Positions 21,441-36,305 of a stretch of DNA of 64,000 bases are shown here, one piece after another. The notes under the pieces are model-generated. The model saw only the letters and a program-made list of their open reading frames with translations. It was not told the DNA's origin and made no database searches. A program made the position numbers and the translations under genes. The DNA is from Alisma plantago-aquatica (lineage: Eukaryota > Streptophyta > Magnoliopsida > Alismatales > Alismataceae), in contig OY856410.1 in assembly GCA_963693085.1 (NCBI GenBank), positions 889,589,835-889,653,834 of the forward strand, in the 5' to 3' direction. Positions within the stretch are counted from its first letter, which is position 1; the number at the start of each line of letters is the position of its first letter.

Positions 21441-23105
21441 GATTGTTATGTCCCTGGTCAGTTATTACCTATGGATAGCATAGGACAACAATAATACATG
21501 AGAATAGAATGTATGTTGAGTGATGACTATGTATCTTTGTCATGATATTGGATATCTACTCAGATGTATGAGTACTTGTTAGAGAACAAGTTATATTGGA
21601 TAGACCCATCTTTAAGACTAACCAATGGAAGTTGCTACGACAATCACATGTTGAACTGTGTACTTTGACACTAGCCCAACGTGACTCTAAAATAAGGGTT
21701 TCCAGAAAGGTACTAGTTGGGCACACTTTGACGCATATGGATTATTGTGAGTGATGTAGATGGACTTTTTTCCTCTTTTAGGAGTGATGTCTCATCCAAT
21801 TGATAAGAAGGACTACAAAATTCATGTCCATGCTCACGTTACTCTATATATTGGTTATTGATCTCATAATATCTTGAACATTCTTCTCTAACTTAAGCAT
21901 AGATTGAATGTTAAGAGGGTGATAATTAATGCCTCATTTTCAATATGAAATTCTATGACAAAGGGGTTATACAGTCATCCCAACATTGGTTATTTAACAT
22001 GATATTGTTGTTTTCCTACTCATTCCTAATACTTGGGTGGTAATTATTTATGGATATACATCAATCTTTTCTTGTTTTATTTTGAACATCACTAACATAA
22101 TTAGGAACCTACTGGGTCACACACATAACGATGAATAAGAGAATTGAAATTAATAATAAAATAAATGATTATAAAGGTATTGAATCATAAATAGGTTGGT
22201 TTCTTATTTGATTGAGTGACCAAAATGTCTAGTCGGCCAATTAGATTGGTCAGGTCAATGGAGCACATGGTTTTCAATTAGTTGCGTGAGTTTTTTACTG
22301 GGCTGGTACGGTTGGCCATTCTAGTAACCTCATCAGTGAATTGGAATTCAAAAGGGAAAGTCTCAAATTGGAAAGAAATTTAGATATGAATAAACTGACC
22401 TAATCGGTCGATTAAATAACCTTGTTGGCCGATCACAATGCTTTTGGAATCCCAACAGGACCCTGATCAGACGATCAAGTAACTTGGTCAGACGATTAAA
22501 TTTTTTGTCTGAGTTTTTCAACATTAGACAATTTAAATATTACAACTAGTAAAGGGATTGTACTAAGGTTCTCCAAGCCCATGACTTTCCTATATAAAGG
22601 TGGCATATCCCAAAGGAATGGATGATTGTTTTAAGAAAAAGATAATTTGGACGTCATATCTCACTTGGAGAGAGAGGAAGAAACCCAGAGGATTGTTCCT
22701 CTTCAACTTTGGTGGCCAAGGTGGTCCACCATGCTCTCCATCATCTACATAGGATAAGTAGAGGGTGAGGTGCACATATAAAGGCTTGGGGAAGATGTTC
22801 TACAAGAGGACAACAAGGTGTTGCAAGGAAGACAACTGTGTAAAAATTTGGTGGCCAGTTCATATCTCTGGTTGATCTATTCAGATTTCTTTGTGGTTGT
22901 TTTAGATCAAGATTTTGAAGTTGGAGTTTTTCATCGACAAAGATAGGTCTAGTTGTTGGACAACTAGTGTGTGCAAAGGTATAAACTTATTCTTTACCAT
23001 GTCTTTTATTCACTAACAATTTATAGCTACAACAGATCTGACCATCAGAGTATATAGGAAGTTATTATTATTATTTTGTAGTGCCTCCTTCCCAAAAAAT
23101 GTATA
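21441..23105 (+). repeat. 5' LTR remnant of the outer copia
   Basis: It resembles the copia LTR at 34090 from about its base 240 on: GTTATGTCCCTGGTCAG, ATTGTGAGTGATGTAGATGG and CTACTGGGTCACACACA. Its TATA-like TATATAAAGG is at about 22592. It ends shortly before the primer-binding site. The U3 carries repeated GGTCGATTA/GGCCGATCA motifs (22215-22500). The first 240 bases are missing or unrecognisable. Confidence 0.65.
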
Positions 23106-23106
23106 G

Positions 23107-23119
23107 TGGTATCATAGCT
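23107..23119 (+). other. Primer-binding site of the outer copia
   Basis: TGGTATCATAGCT, one base off the usual TGGTATCAGAGCT at the initiator-tRNA-Met site. It follows an LTR end containing TTCCCAAAAAA. Confidence 0.75.
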
Positions 23120-23868
23120 GATGTCTTACACTTTTAACACTAGTTAGGGTTTTTAACCACAAATAATTTCTAGATGAATTATGCACAAACTTGTATCCAT
23201 GATAACCACCAAGATCATATATACCTTGTGATGCCTTGAAAATCTTTTTGTTTGGTGGACGTGGATATGGGAATTAGATCATTGTGGTGTGACAAAAAAT
23301 AGTTGATATCACTAATTGATTTTGATTAAACTCAAGTAACATGTATATGGATTGCATGTCATGCTTATCTCTATTAATTTTCCCAGTATACTTTACTTAT
23401 GCAATTAGAATAAGATGGGGGTAAAGACATCACCGGTGGACCATGGCAGATAGGATAAGAGATCAAAAGCCTATGCTTGAATGTTCATTCATGATTAAGA
23501 TGAGATGATGAACCAACAAAAAAAGAACTGCCTAATCAGGGACTATTAGTCCTGCATTTTCTTTCATGTTTGAGACTGTATTCATATGTGATATCACATG
23601 TAATAAAACCCACAGTTATAGTATAATTATGGAACATTATGTATACATACATACATATATATAAACATATATATATATATATATATTAGTATAAAATATT
23701 TATTAATAGATGAGGTGAAGTTGATAAAACTATTTCCCATTACTCTAACCCCTTTTCGATAAGATAAACATCTCTTGGTTATTCTTCGACAACACTTACT
23801 CGCTCAATTTATTGTATTAGTTTCCATAACATGTTACATCCCATTTGATGATTGTTATGGTATATGAG

Positions 23869-23871
<3 letters not shown>

Positions 23872-23952
<81 letters not shown>
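23872..23952. repeat. (TA)n microsatellite
   Basis: About 40 uninterrupted TA units in the leader of the outer copia, directly joined to the 3' end of the SINE. The open frames through it are only Tyr-Ile repeats. Confidence 0.95.
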
Positions 23953-23954
<2 letters not shown>

Positions 23955-24106
23955 GAATAAGAGAGGCATTATCTCCCGCTCTCCCATGCCCGTGGCAGAG
24001 GCCGAACGCCTGGGAGGGTGGTAAATCAAGGCGGCAACTGGGATTCAAACCTGGGTCCCTTTGTAAGGGGACACCGTGCTTGACCACTTGAGCCACTCCT
24101 TGTCGA
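23953..24106 (-). mobile_element. tRNA-derived SINE, about 150 bp
   Basis: On the minus strand the unit starts near AAGGAGTGGCTCAAGTGG and ends CTCTCTTATTCCC, followed by the TA tract. Its first third has both internal RNA polymerase III promoter boxes with tRNA-like spacing. It is clearly more GC-rich than its surroundings. It sits in the leader of the outer copia, between TA/TG microsatellites, so a target-site duplication cannot be read reliably. A functional tRNA gene is excluded because the arms do not fold into a full cloverleaf and the body continues for 100 bp. Confidence 0.82.
24041..24095 (-). promoter_or_regulatory. RNA polymerase III A and B boxes of the SINE
   Basis: The A box TGGCTCAAGTGG is the reverse complement of 24084-24095. 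The B box GGTTTGAATCC is the reverse complement of 24041-24051, and fits GGTTCRANNCC with one change. Confidence 0.85.
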
Positions 24107-24302
24107 CATGTATGTATATATATATGTATGTATATATGTCTGTATATATATGTGTATATATATGCATCTATAAGTATATATAAAGTGGTGATTGGATACA
24201 TTAGGATATATGTCCCTCAATATAATAAAAATGTTGGATATAAATTCCAAGTACAATACAGATGAAACCTTGTTTAACTAAGTGTGGGCTCACCAAGTGG
24301 AG

Positions 24303-26329
24303 TGTTTTTGGGAAATATGACATCAGACAGGTTGAAGAAAAAAAAAGAAATATTTACCATATTCCCCATTAATAGACGATCACATCAACAACTATGTAAT
24401 GATAAGGATGGTTGATGAGGTCATACCTAGTCTTGGAGCAAGTCCAACAAGTATTCCCTCATTACAGTATGCATATTTCTTCAAGTCACACTCAGACACG
24501 TCTGCAACAGCTCCTAGTGGATTATCACAGGCAATAGTCTGATGTTTTCCTCATAGAAGGAAAAGCTCCTCACCTCTATAGTAGTCCACATGGACCACCA
24601 GGATTTCCTATTTTTCTAGTAGAACAACTAGGAAGGAGTTGTCCCTCTCTGTTGGTGTATTAGCATCAACTTGCTCTCCTACAATTATTTTCCCTTACTA
24701 TCCCTCCCTTTAGAGGGTAGGAGTTGCTTAGGCTATCTCAATTACCACAACCAGAGAATATAAACAATTTTTAGAGGAAATTAAGTTGTTTTTGAGAAGT
24801 CTCCAGTACCCCTCTATTTATAGGAGGGCCAGGTTTAGGGTTCCCAGTCTGAGTGGGAGCGGAAGGGACTAGAATTTTACAAATGTTTGCAACCTACGAG
24901 CAGAAAAATGGTCGATTCCCAAGTGAATCGATTAGTTGGCATGTGAGACAATCGGTTCAACCTTTGAAATGGTCATTTCATCATGTTTACCAATAGCAAT
25001 TGTATTTATATCCAATTTAATTCACAAAATAACATCAAAAAAAATCCTTGAATCAATCAAATTGATCCAGCAACTGCTCTGTTCACAACCAGAGTTAGTC
25101 GGTTCACGAATCTGAGCTGACCAATTCACTTCCTGAATCACTCCGTTCAGTGTCTATAATTTCTAAAGTTGGTTCAATTGACTTGACATACTGAAACAAT
25201 CAGTTCAACACTTGAACTGATCAGTTCATTTTTCATTCAGTCAATATTCAACCAATGTTGTTTAAATTGAATACTTAACTCTTTAGCAATCAAGTTTAAA
25301 TCATATTCATGGATGAAGTCCTATTCCAAGTGTATCCTATGTGTGACCCTATAGGTTCCAAGTTACATTGGAAATGTATGTCCATAACCCATTTATGACA
25401 TCATAGGAAAAGAGCGATGTCTAGTAACACATCATTGCTACCCAAGTAATTGGAAAGTTGGAGAACAACTTCAAACTATAATTTATGATTGGTTTTATAG
25501 TGATTGTATAATTCCTTTGTCATTGATATCGGGGTTGAACTCAAAGCATGGAATCATCATCCTTTTAATGTTCAATCTATGTTCCTTGAACTAGAGCAGA
25601 CTGTTTGAGAAATATGTGACCTCAATATCATATATTGATTTACATGTTCATGCACATCCTTTTATCAGTCTCACTTATCAAGTGTCCTTGAAATCAAAAT
25701 TTATTAGGAGGGACAAATCCAATCTACATCACTCATAGTCACCCCAATGTGTCACAGTGCATCCGATCATCATCTTTATGGAAACCCCTTATTGAAGGTC
25801 ACGCTGGATGATGTCAAAATACACCAAAAGACATGTGATGAGTGTAGTGATATTAGGTCTAAGAACCGCAATCATCACCTTCACTATAAGATATGACTAT
25901 GACCACCAAATATGGTATCCATGTGTCACTCCCAAGGTGGGTATCTTTGATACATCATTCTTTAACAAGTATCTATGTGCTTGGTTTGATATCATATATC
26001 ATGACTAATGGGATTTTATCATCAACCAACACACACTCTAGCGTTAAATGTTATTGTTGTCTATTAGTCATCCACAATAACATCCAACTAGGGACATAAC
26101 AACAATGTACATACTCTTGACATCTATATGATCTCATTGTTCAGGTCATCAACCCGACATATATAATTGAGTAATGTCATTCTTTAGACATTCATTATGT
26201 TTCCTCATTATCTCATAATTGAGTGAAGAAAAATAAATCAAAAGATTGCCTTTATTATTAATCAAATCCTTTAAATGATATGCCATCTCAATCATCATAT
26301 GATTGGGTCTCTGGGCATACATACCAATA
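24303..26329 (-). repeat. 3' LTR of the reverse copia
   Basis: On the minus strand it starts TATTGGTATGTATGCCC and ends CATATTTCCCAAAAACA. It matches 31569-33558. The canonical TG start has become TA in both LTRs of this element and in two other LTR starts of the family. Confidence 0.82.
24815..24822 (-). promoter_or_regulatory. TATA box of the copia LTR
   Basis: TATAAATA on the minus strand, followed by GAGGGGTACTGG. The same core is at 32065, 35706 and 42996. Confidence 0.75.
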
Positions 26330-26343
26330 GACTCCTACTTGTA
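26330..26343 (-). other. Polypurine tract of the reverse copia
   Basis: Minus strand TACAAGTAGGAGTC directly before the 3' LTR start. The counterpart in the forward copia is TGCAAGTGGGAGTC. Confidence 0.75.
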
Positions 26344-29111
26344 CTTAGAGCAAATCACCCATGAATCTTATTTTCAGTGATCTTAACATGTCCATCACGC
26401 TTCTACTACGCAAGTGCTAATCTAGTGGGTTAACATCATTTTGCCTTTATTTGGTATATTTCATGTTTTACATCTATTCGTAGTACGACATCTCATATAA
26501 GATGAAAGTGTTGTAGTATGGTATCTGATATTCCTTGCATAACCAGTATCTCTTTTGTTGTCATAGTATTTCTACTATGTCATCAATGGTTGGAACATCT
26601 CATAAGTTCATCTATATGAAATTCTAGATCCATACAGTACTAACTTGTGTTCATAACACCAGTACATACATATTATATTGTAGATTTAACTAATGGTATG
26701 TAGTTCAGAACCCTTTCTGATTCACAACTCCTCTTTTAAGATTGAACACAATTTTATATTGCGATCATTCTCTATCATTTTGGAAGCTTGCATTGGTGTA
26801 ACCCTTTACAACCAACTCTTCCTTACCACAATAGTGCAACAACTGATCCTTTAGTGCTTCTCAAGTACTATTGGATGTTCTTATGATATTCCAATGACCT
26901 TCATTAGAATCTAACTGATATCATCTTGTCATGTCTAATACATACAAGATAATGGGATGGGTACATTATATTGCATACACGATAGATCCAAATGTGAATG
27001 CATATGGCATCACTTGCATTCTTTACAATAATTGGAACTTTGGGTTCTTAAGAGATATATATTCTCTCTCACCGAATCCTTCATACTGAACCCTTTCAAC
27101 ATCTTTCCAATATATGTGATCGTATTTAGGTTACAAATCTTTCTAGAACTATCTCTATAGATCTAAATTCCTATAACATAGGATGTTTCTCCTAATCCTT
27201 CTTCAAGAAGGTGATTTCCGTGTCAGGATTTAATACTTGGTATTGTAATGTTATTCCTAATCTATATGTGGAATATTTATATGCTCGCACTAAATCTTTT
27301 GTAATCATAGATTTCACCTTTTATCTTGAATCAAGTCAAACTCTTTGAATTTCTTTTGAAATAAAAGATTCCAACTCTAAGATGCTTTTTTCCAACCTAT
27401 AGATTGAACATTGTACCTTATATACTTTATTTGAATTAATGGAGTTATAAAACCTTCAAGTTGTATACATTACACATCCTCTCAATTATTCCTTTAAGGA
27501 ATGCAATTTTAATCTTCATATGGAAAATCTCATGGTCTTAATAAGCTGCAACAATAAGAATGTCAATTGGTGAAGGGATTTCATCATGTTCAATGCTTTG
27601 AACTGGTTTGAAAACCTTTTCAACCAATCTATCCTTTTATGTTATCCATGTCAGTCTTTCTACTTGAAAGCCCAATGGAACCTTATGGGTTTTACCCCTC
27701 TAGGTGATACCACCAAGGTCAATACTTGTTGGTCTTCATGGATTCCATTCTATATGTAATGACCTCAAGCAATTTCTCAGACTCTAGTCCCTCAATAGCT
27801 CTTAGTTGATTGTTGGCTCATCATCTTATGACCAACTCACAACTTATTTGAGTTGCAAGATTCTCAATCTTTTAAATCATAGACATGTTCTTCTAGAACT
27901 ATGAGTTTTGTGTTACAGAAGGAAACTTTAAGATTTCAAAAAAATTTGTGATTCTCCTTGCCCTCATTGTACCTTCTTGTTGACTTTGAACTTTTGAGTT
28001 ATATTTTACTCCCACTGATTCTTTTAGAACTCAGTTATCCTAGCAAACATTTTTGTCATTGGATTGGGATTAATGGTAATATTCAACAAATTAACATTTC
28101 TATGGTTTGTGGATAAACCTTTTCAAGAAACTAAGTTCTTAATATAAATTTCAATCTTGAATACATATCAGGAATTTTCCCATACCATATCTTATATGGT
28201 GTCTTGCAAACCATTTGGAAGGTACATTGATTTAGTGTAAAAGCATGTGTCTAAAAGGAAATTAGAAGATTAGATTAAATGATAATCACATCATGACTCA
28301 TTAGGATGTGACTCCTTTCTGATACATCATCATGTTTCAGGTAAGGTTGATTGTGATACACTATCAGTCTCTCAAGAAGGTTCTCAAACAATTTGATGTA
28401 AAGTATTGCAACATTTGACCATATCAAAGTTTCTTAATAATTTTTTTTATCAAAGTTATACTTCATTTATAATATTATTGACAACTTCAAGAGATTCATG
28501 CTTGTATTTCACCAAATACAAAACCCATATCTACTGAGATCATCAGTAAATATAGTGAAGTATAAATAACTACCTTTAGCATTTATTCTAAAATATCTTC
28601 ATACATCAATATGTATAAGCCCTATTAGAAGCTTGATCTCCCACTACACCTACTGAGAGGTGGTATGTCATGTTGCTCATATATAAGACTTGCATGTTTG
28701 TTATTAGTTCAATAACCAAAAGAGTCTAGATAAACATCAACGTGGATTGTAGAAGTGCATTTCTCATATATGTGCTCTAGATGAAAATGCTATAGATTGT
28801 TTGAGTTATCAATTGTAATCTTATAGGTATTTACATAATAATCATTCATCTTTAGATCCTTTCATTTAAAGATCACAAGATATTTGGGGCATTTCCATAC
28901 AAGAACACATCTTTGAAATAAAACCATTAACAACTCTTTATTCATTATCACCCTTGTCCATATAAGATGTATAAAATAAAATGTTTCTATTATTGGTATA
29001 ATGAAATAGCAGTTCATCTAACTCTATTACATGCCCTATGGGTTGAGATAAATTCTAAATGAAGAATGAAGTTGTAGAAACTCTTGCTTTGCACACTTCA
29101 TCCTCTCCCTT
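26344..29111 (-). pseudogene. Decayed copia pol (protease to RNase H)
   Basis: No long open frame survives. The region aligns by nucleotide landmarks with the pol region of the forward copia. For example, 28078-28135 is the reverse complement of the stretch at 39655-39720, and 27250-27330 corresponds to 40420-40500. The order is therefore RNase H nearest the 3' LTR, then RT, integrase and protease. Stops and indels occur throughout, so no product is expected. Confidence 0.65.
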
Positions 29112-30040
29112 TCATAAAGGCTTACTTCTTATCAGATCCTGCATATTTAAACATATGCCAGATCTACATCCAGTATCACACACCCAAGATGAAGAAGTAT
29201 TTAGATTTATCTTATAACGTATATACTTGAGATGGAGTTCTCTATCCCCTACTCCTTCTTCTTTAGTTCCTCTAGGTAGAGAGGCCCATTCCTCTTCCAA
29301 TATCCATACTAGTGACACTGGTGACAATTGCCTCCCTTATTCATTCCTCCCTTTACCTTGAGTGCTGAGGACTTGGGCTTCCAGCTTAGAACTCTTATTA
29401 GCTTTGCCTTTGCATTTAGACTTTCCCTTTGGTTTGCTAATCATCATCACAAACTCGGACTTGTCTTTCTTCATTTGTGCCTCAACTGTTCTCAACATGC
29501 CAAGTAACTCTGCCAATGACTTGTCAAAGTCATTCATGTTGTAGTTCATGACAAACTGACTGTATGCCTCTAGTAGAGACTGTCGAATCACATCAGTGGC
29601 CAACTCTTGATCCAAATGAGAATCTCACTCTTGAAATGTTCTCCACATACCCAATGATCTTGAACACATGAGGACTTACTAGATCTCCTTCTACTATATC
29701 ACATTTATACAATACCTTAGAGACATCAAATCTCTCCTATCTCGCCTGATCTTGGAACATGTTCATAAGATATGTGACCATCTCAATACCATCCATGTTA
29801 TCATGTTGTCTCTACAACTCATAGTTCATGAAGCATAATATTAGGCATTTGACATCAACGACATCTTCAGTGTGCTTCTTGTAAGCATTGTTGTCAGCCT
29901 TAGGTGCATTGGGAAGAGGTTCTTCTAGCTCTAGTGTCTCCAAGACATAGAGTTGTGATCCTATGTGAGAACAATTCTCAATATCCTGAACTAATCATGG
30001 AAGTTATTCCCATTCAACTTGTCCGTCTCAAGGATTGATT
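29112..30040 (-). pseudogene. Copia gag remnant
   Basis: Minus-strand gag of the UBN2/Ty1-copia type. The best piece is 29615-29337, reading FVMNYNMNDFDKSLAELLGM and then a Lys-rich tail. A damaged zinc knuckle follows at about 29335-29290, with the histidines and one cysteine partly replaced. Upstream (30040-29620) the same gag can be followed in broken frames. The forward copia gag at 37782-38610 has the same stretch. It would have formed the particle shell. Confidence 0.8.
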
Positions 30041-31554
<1,514 letters not shown>

Positions 31555-31567
31555 GGCTTTGATACCA
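31555..31567 (-). other. Primer-binding site of the reverse copia
   Basis: Minus strand TGGTATCAAAGCC, one base after the LTR end. Initiator tRNA-Met type with one change. Confidence 0.85.
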
Positions 31568-31568
31568 C

Positions 31569-33558
31569 TGTTAGGAAATATGGCATCAAATAGGCAACAT
31601 AATAGAAACATATCTGCCATTCTCACACCATCGCGTCAACAACTATGTAATGGAAAGGATAGTTTATGCGGCCATACCCAGTCTTGGAGCAAGCCCATCG
31701 ACTATTCCCTCATTGCAATAGGCATCTTTCTTCAAGTAACATTCAGACACATCTACAATAGATCCTAGTTGATTATCATGGACAATAGTCTGATATTTTC
31801 CTCCTTGCGGGAAAAGCTCCTCGCCTCTATAGTAGTCCACATGGAACACTAGGAACTCTTGTTGTTCTAGTAGAACAACCAAGAGGAGTTGTCCCTCTTC
31901 GTTGGTGTACGAGCACCAACGTGCTCTCTCACAATTATTCTCCCTTGCTATCCCTTGATTTAGTAGGTAGGACTTGCTGGGGTTCTCTCAGTTACCACAA
32001 CTAGAGAAAATAAACATTTTCTAGAGGTAATTAAGTTGTTTTTGAGAAGCCCCCAGTACCCCTCTATTTATATGAGGGTTAGGATTAGGTATTAGTGGGA
32101 GAAGAAGGGACCAGAATACTATGTCTTTTTGCAACATGTGAGTGGCAAACAATCGATTTAAAGGTAAACCAATCAGTCAAAATTTAAGCAGATTGGTTCA
32201 ACCCTTGAACCGGTCCTTTCATCATGTTTCCTAATCGAGTTGTATTGACAATTATTATCTTATTTAATGCACAATGTGACGTCAGCACAGATCCTTGAAT
32301 CAATTGTGTTGATCCAACAACCACTCGGTTGATGGATCTGAGCTGATCTATTCACTTCTAGAACCAGTCGGTTCACTGTCCAAAATTGCCAAAGTTGGTT
32401 TAATTGACATGACCTACGAAAATAGTTAGTTCAACACTTGAAATAGTTAGTTTACTGTTCAGTCAGTCAATATTCAAACAATGCTGTTTAAATTGAATAC
32501 CTAACTCTTTAGTAATCAAATTTAAACTATATTCATGAATGAACTCCTATTCCAAGTGTATCCTATGTGTGTGACCCTATAGGTTCCAAGTTATGTTGGC
32601 AGTGTATGATCATAACCCATTTACGACATCACAAGCAAAGAGCGGCGTCTAGTAACACATCATTGCTACCCAAGTAATTAGATAGTTGGAGAACAACTTC
32701 AACCTACAATTTGTGATTGGTATTACAGTGATTGTATGATTCCTTTGTCACTGATATTCAGATTGAACTCGAGGCATGGAATCATCATCCTTTCAATGTT
32801 TTATCCATATTCCTTGAACTAGAGAAAATTTTCTGAGATATATGTGACCTCAATATCATATATTGTTTCACATGTGCATGCACATGCTTTTCTCAGTCTC
32901 GCTTATCATGTGGCCTAGATATCAAACTCCAGTACGAGGACAGATCCAATCTACATCACTCATAGTCATCCCCATGTGTCATAGTGCATCCGATCATCAT
33001 CTTTATGGCAACCCTTATTCAAGGTCACGGTGGATGATGTCAAGTACACCAAGCGACATGTGATGAGTGTAGTGATCGCAGGTCTAAGAACCACCATCAT
33101 CACCTTCACTATGATAGATGACAATGACCACCAATTATGGTTTCCATGTGTCATTCTCAAGGTGTGTCTGTCCGATACACTATTCTCTAACAAGTATCTA
33201 TGTGCTTGGTTGGATATCACATATCATGACTAATGAGATTATGTCATAAGATAACACACACTCTAGTCTTAAGTGTTATTGTTGTATATTATCCTTCCAC
33301 AGTAACATTTGACTAGGGACATAGCAGGAATGCACATACTCTTGACATCTGTATGATCTCATTGTTTAGGTCATCAACCCAAAGACATACATTTATTGAG
33401 TAATGTCATTCTTTAGATATTCATTATGCCTCCTTGTTATCTCATAACTAAGTGAAATAGAATAAATTAGAAGTTTTCATTTATCATTAATCAAATCCTT
33501 TACACGATATGTCATCTCAATAATCATATGATTGGCTCTCTGGGCATACATACCAATA
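31569..33558 (-). repeat. 5' LTR of the reverse copia
   Basis: Minus strand TATTGGTATGTATGCCC to CATATTTCCTAACA, 1990 bp, homologous to 24303-26329. The short ORFs at 32863-33233 recur in all LTR copies as decayed sequence and are not genes. Confidence 0.83.
32065..32072 (-). promoter_or_regulatory. TATA box of the copia LTR
   Basis: Minus strand TATAAATA. The downstream GAGGGGTACTGG is conserved with the other copies. Confidence 0.75.
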
Positions 33559-34089
33559 GGTGCACTATCTATCTTGGGTAAGTGTGATAATACGTATGTA
33601 GATCTACTCAACACAGAACATATCTTATTGTATTAGCCTTGGATTGAACTTGACTAGGTTTCTTAATAGGATAAAACACCTATAGTCAAAACGATTCCAC
33701 ATATTTCATATGATGATTTATTGACACAGAGTTAAGCAATCATCTATCTAAGAATTACATAAGATGAAATTGAAAATTGTACCTATTTTAATAATTAATT
33801 TGTGAGAGATCAACAAAGTTGACTCATGACTTAAAGTATCTTGAATCTTGTCTCCCTAGAAGATTGCTCATTTTAATCATCAAAATTAATAATGAGGGCT
33901 ATTAATTTGGAAATAGTGGGAGTTTAATAAATTAAAGTCCAAATTTATTCCATCAAATCAGAATATTAAAATAAAAATTAAATTTCAAATCGATTTATTG
34001 ACTTGTGTAAACTATATTCTTTGTAGATCAATAGATAACACTAACAAAAATACTTTTTCACTACAATAAATTCTTGAGAAAGAAAATTG
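33559..34089 (+). other. Second leader segment of the outer copia
   Basis: Resembles 37305-37800 of the forward copia: GTGCACTATCTATCTT against GTGCACCGTATATCTC, and CATAAGATGAAATTGA against CATATGATGTAATTGA. It ends in TTCTTGAGAAAGAAAATTG, the first codons of gag, where the forward copia was inserted. Confidence 0.65.
34085..34089 (+). repeat. Target-site duplication AATTG (left copy)
   Basis: AATTG before TGTTAGTAAGG and again at 43587-43591 after the 3' LTR. Confidence 0.82.
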
Positions 34090-36292
34090 TGTTAGTAAGG
34101 TATGTCCAGAGAGACAATCATGTGATGATTGACATGACACATATCATAAAGGATTTGATTAATACTCATAAAGGCAAGCTTCCAATTCATTTCATCTCAC
34201 TCAGTTATGAGATAATGAGGAAACATTATGAATGTCTAAAGAATGACAATACTCAATGACGTATGTCCTCAAGTATGTGACTTGAAGAATCAGATCATAC
34301 ATATGTTAAGAGTATGTATATTCTTATTATGTCCCTAGTCGGTTGTTACTGGGGAAGGTAGATAGACACCAATAACACATAAGACTGTAGTGTGGGTTGG
34401 TTGATGATAGAATCTCATTAGTCATGATATGGCATATCAAACCAAGCATATAGATAAGTGTTAGGGAAGAATGTATCAGACATACCCACCTTGAAAATGA
34501 CACATGGAAACCATCATTGGTGGTCATAGTCATATCTCATAGTGAAGGTGGTGATTGTGATTCTTAGATATAAAGTCACTACACTCATCACATGTCGTTG
34601 GGTATACTTTGACATCATCAAACGTAATCCTGAAATATGGGTTGCTATAAAGGTGATGATTGGGCAACTTTGACACATGGGGACTGACTGTGAGTGATGT
34701 TGATGGGATTTGACCCTCCTACTAGAGTTTGATATCTTGGCCACTTGATAAGAGATACCGAGAAACACATGTGCATGGGCATGTGAATTAATATATGATA
34801 TTGAGGTCACATTATCTCAAACAGTCTGCTCTAGGTTCAAGAAACATGGATTGAACGTTGAGAGGATGACAGTTCCATGCCGCAAATTCATCCCAAATAT
34901 CAGATACAAAGGGATTATGCAATCACTGCAACATCTTACACAGATTGTAGGTTGAAGTTGTTCTCCAACTTTCCATTCACTTGGGTATCACTGATGTGCA
35001 AGTAGGCACCTCTCTCTTCTTGTGATATCATAAATTAGTTATTGTCATTCACTTCCAATGTGATATGGGACCTATAGGGTCACACACAAAGGAACTCATC
35101 TAGAAGAGGATTTTAATCTTGAATGATGATCTAATTTATTACTAAAGTGTTTAGGTATTAAATTCAAGAAACAAGTTAGCAACTGCACTTCCAACCGGTG
35201 GACTCACTGGGTGAGATGGCCATTTGGAGTGCCATATGATAAACTCAAGTGTTGGGACAACCGTTTGAATTGTTAGGCTATTTGGAACTGAATTGGTTGA
35301 AGTTCTACATGAATAAGAGACCAACTGATCGGCTCACTGGATGAATCGATCCACTCAGGTGGGAAAGACGACTGATTCACCTGGTGAACTGATCAGCTCA
35401 GTTGGGTCAAACAAAGGTTCTAGTAGCTTTCCCAAATTCGTGAGAAAGATTGTTCTTTTCTCTTGTTCAATTTGATTGGTACAAGGAATTAATGTTTAAA
35501 TTAATTAGAAATGATTTTACCATATTCATGTGTGATTGGGAAACATGCAAAACAACCAGTTTGAGTTGTGAATCGACTGTCTCACAGTGAGGTGGCCATT
35601 TCGATTGCACAACGATCGTTTTAGATTTCACAGGTTGTAAAAATTCAAGATCTTCTAGTCCCTTTCACTCCCACTTCAATCAGGTACCCTGACCCTAACC
35701 CCACCTATAAATAGAGGGGTACTGGGAGATTCCCAACATACACAATTGAGAATTAGTTTGTCTAAAAATTATTGTCCTCTCTATTTGTAGTAACCAAGAG
35801 AGCCTAGGAAAGTCCTACCCGACCAGGGAGGGATATAAATGGGAGATAACAAATTGAGGATCTATGATGTAGGAGATAAAGTTGGTAACTAGCACACCAA
35901 CGGGAGAGACAACTCCTTCCTATCAGTTCTATAAGGGACACGAGTTCCAATTGGTCTATGTGTACTACTCTAGAGGTAGGAGTCCTTTGGCTACTACTAG
36001 GAGGGTAATGTCAGTTTGCAGTCTGTGGTGAGATCGTAGGAGCTACTACTGAAGCTGTTTAGTCTGCCATCCATGGTGAAGACCAGGAGCTCCATAGGCA
36101 CCGTCCAAGATCAACTAGAAGATAGTTGCATTGCAACAAGTTTTTGTTGCTGGACTTGCTCCAGGACCAGGTATAAACTCATTAAATCATCTTTCCTATT
36201 TCATAGTAGTTGACATGATCCTACTATTATGGAGAATATAGATAGATTTTTTTTGTTTCCATTGACTTATTTTGTGCCCGTATTTCCCAATT
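34090..36292 (+). repeat. 5' LTR of the forward copia
   Basis: 2203 bp, TGTTAGTAAGG to TATTTCCCAATT. The U3 carries scattered short motifs such as GATCGGCTCACT and CAACTGATCGG (35190-35640) upstream of the TATA box. Confidence 0.85.
35706..35713 (+). promoter_or_regulatory. TATA box of the copia LTR
   Basis: TATAAATA followed by GAGGGGTACTGGGAG, 1.6 kb into the LTR. It is conserved in four copia LTR copies of the window. Confidence 0.78.
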
Positions 36293-36293
36293 G

Positions 36294-36305
36294 TGGTATC
36301 AGAGA
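36294..36305 (+). other. Primer-binding site of the forward copia
   Basis: TGGTATCAGAGA, one base after the LTR end. Initiator tRNA-Met type. Confidence 0.87.

Noticed and set aside
24041..24095. A functional tRNA gene
   Set aside because: A and B boxes are present, but there is no full cloverleaf or clear acceptor stem, and the unit continues for another 100 bp. A SINE explains it better.
23809..24256. Open frames rich in Tyr-Ile on both strands
   Set aside because: They are translations of the (TA)n microsatellite and the SINE, with no protein family.
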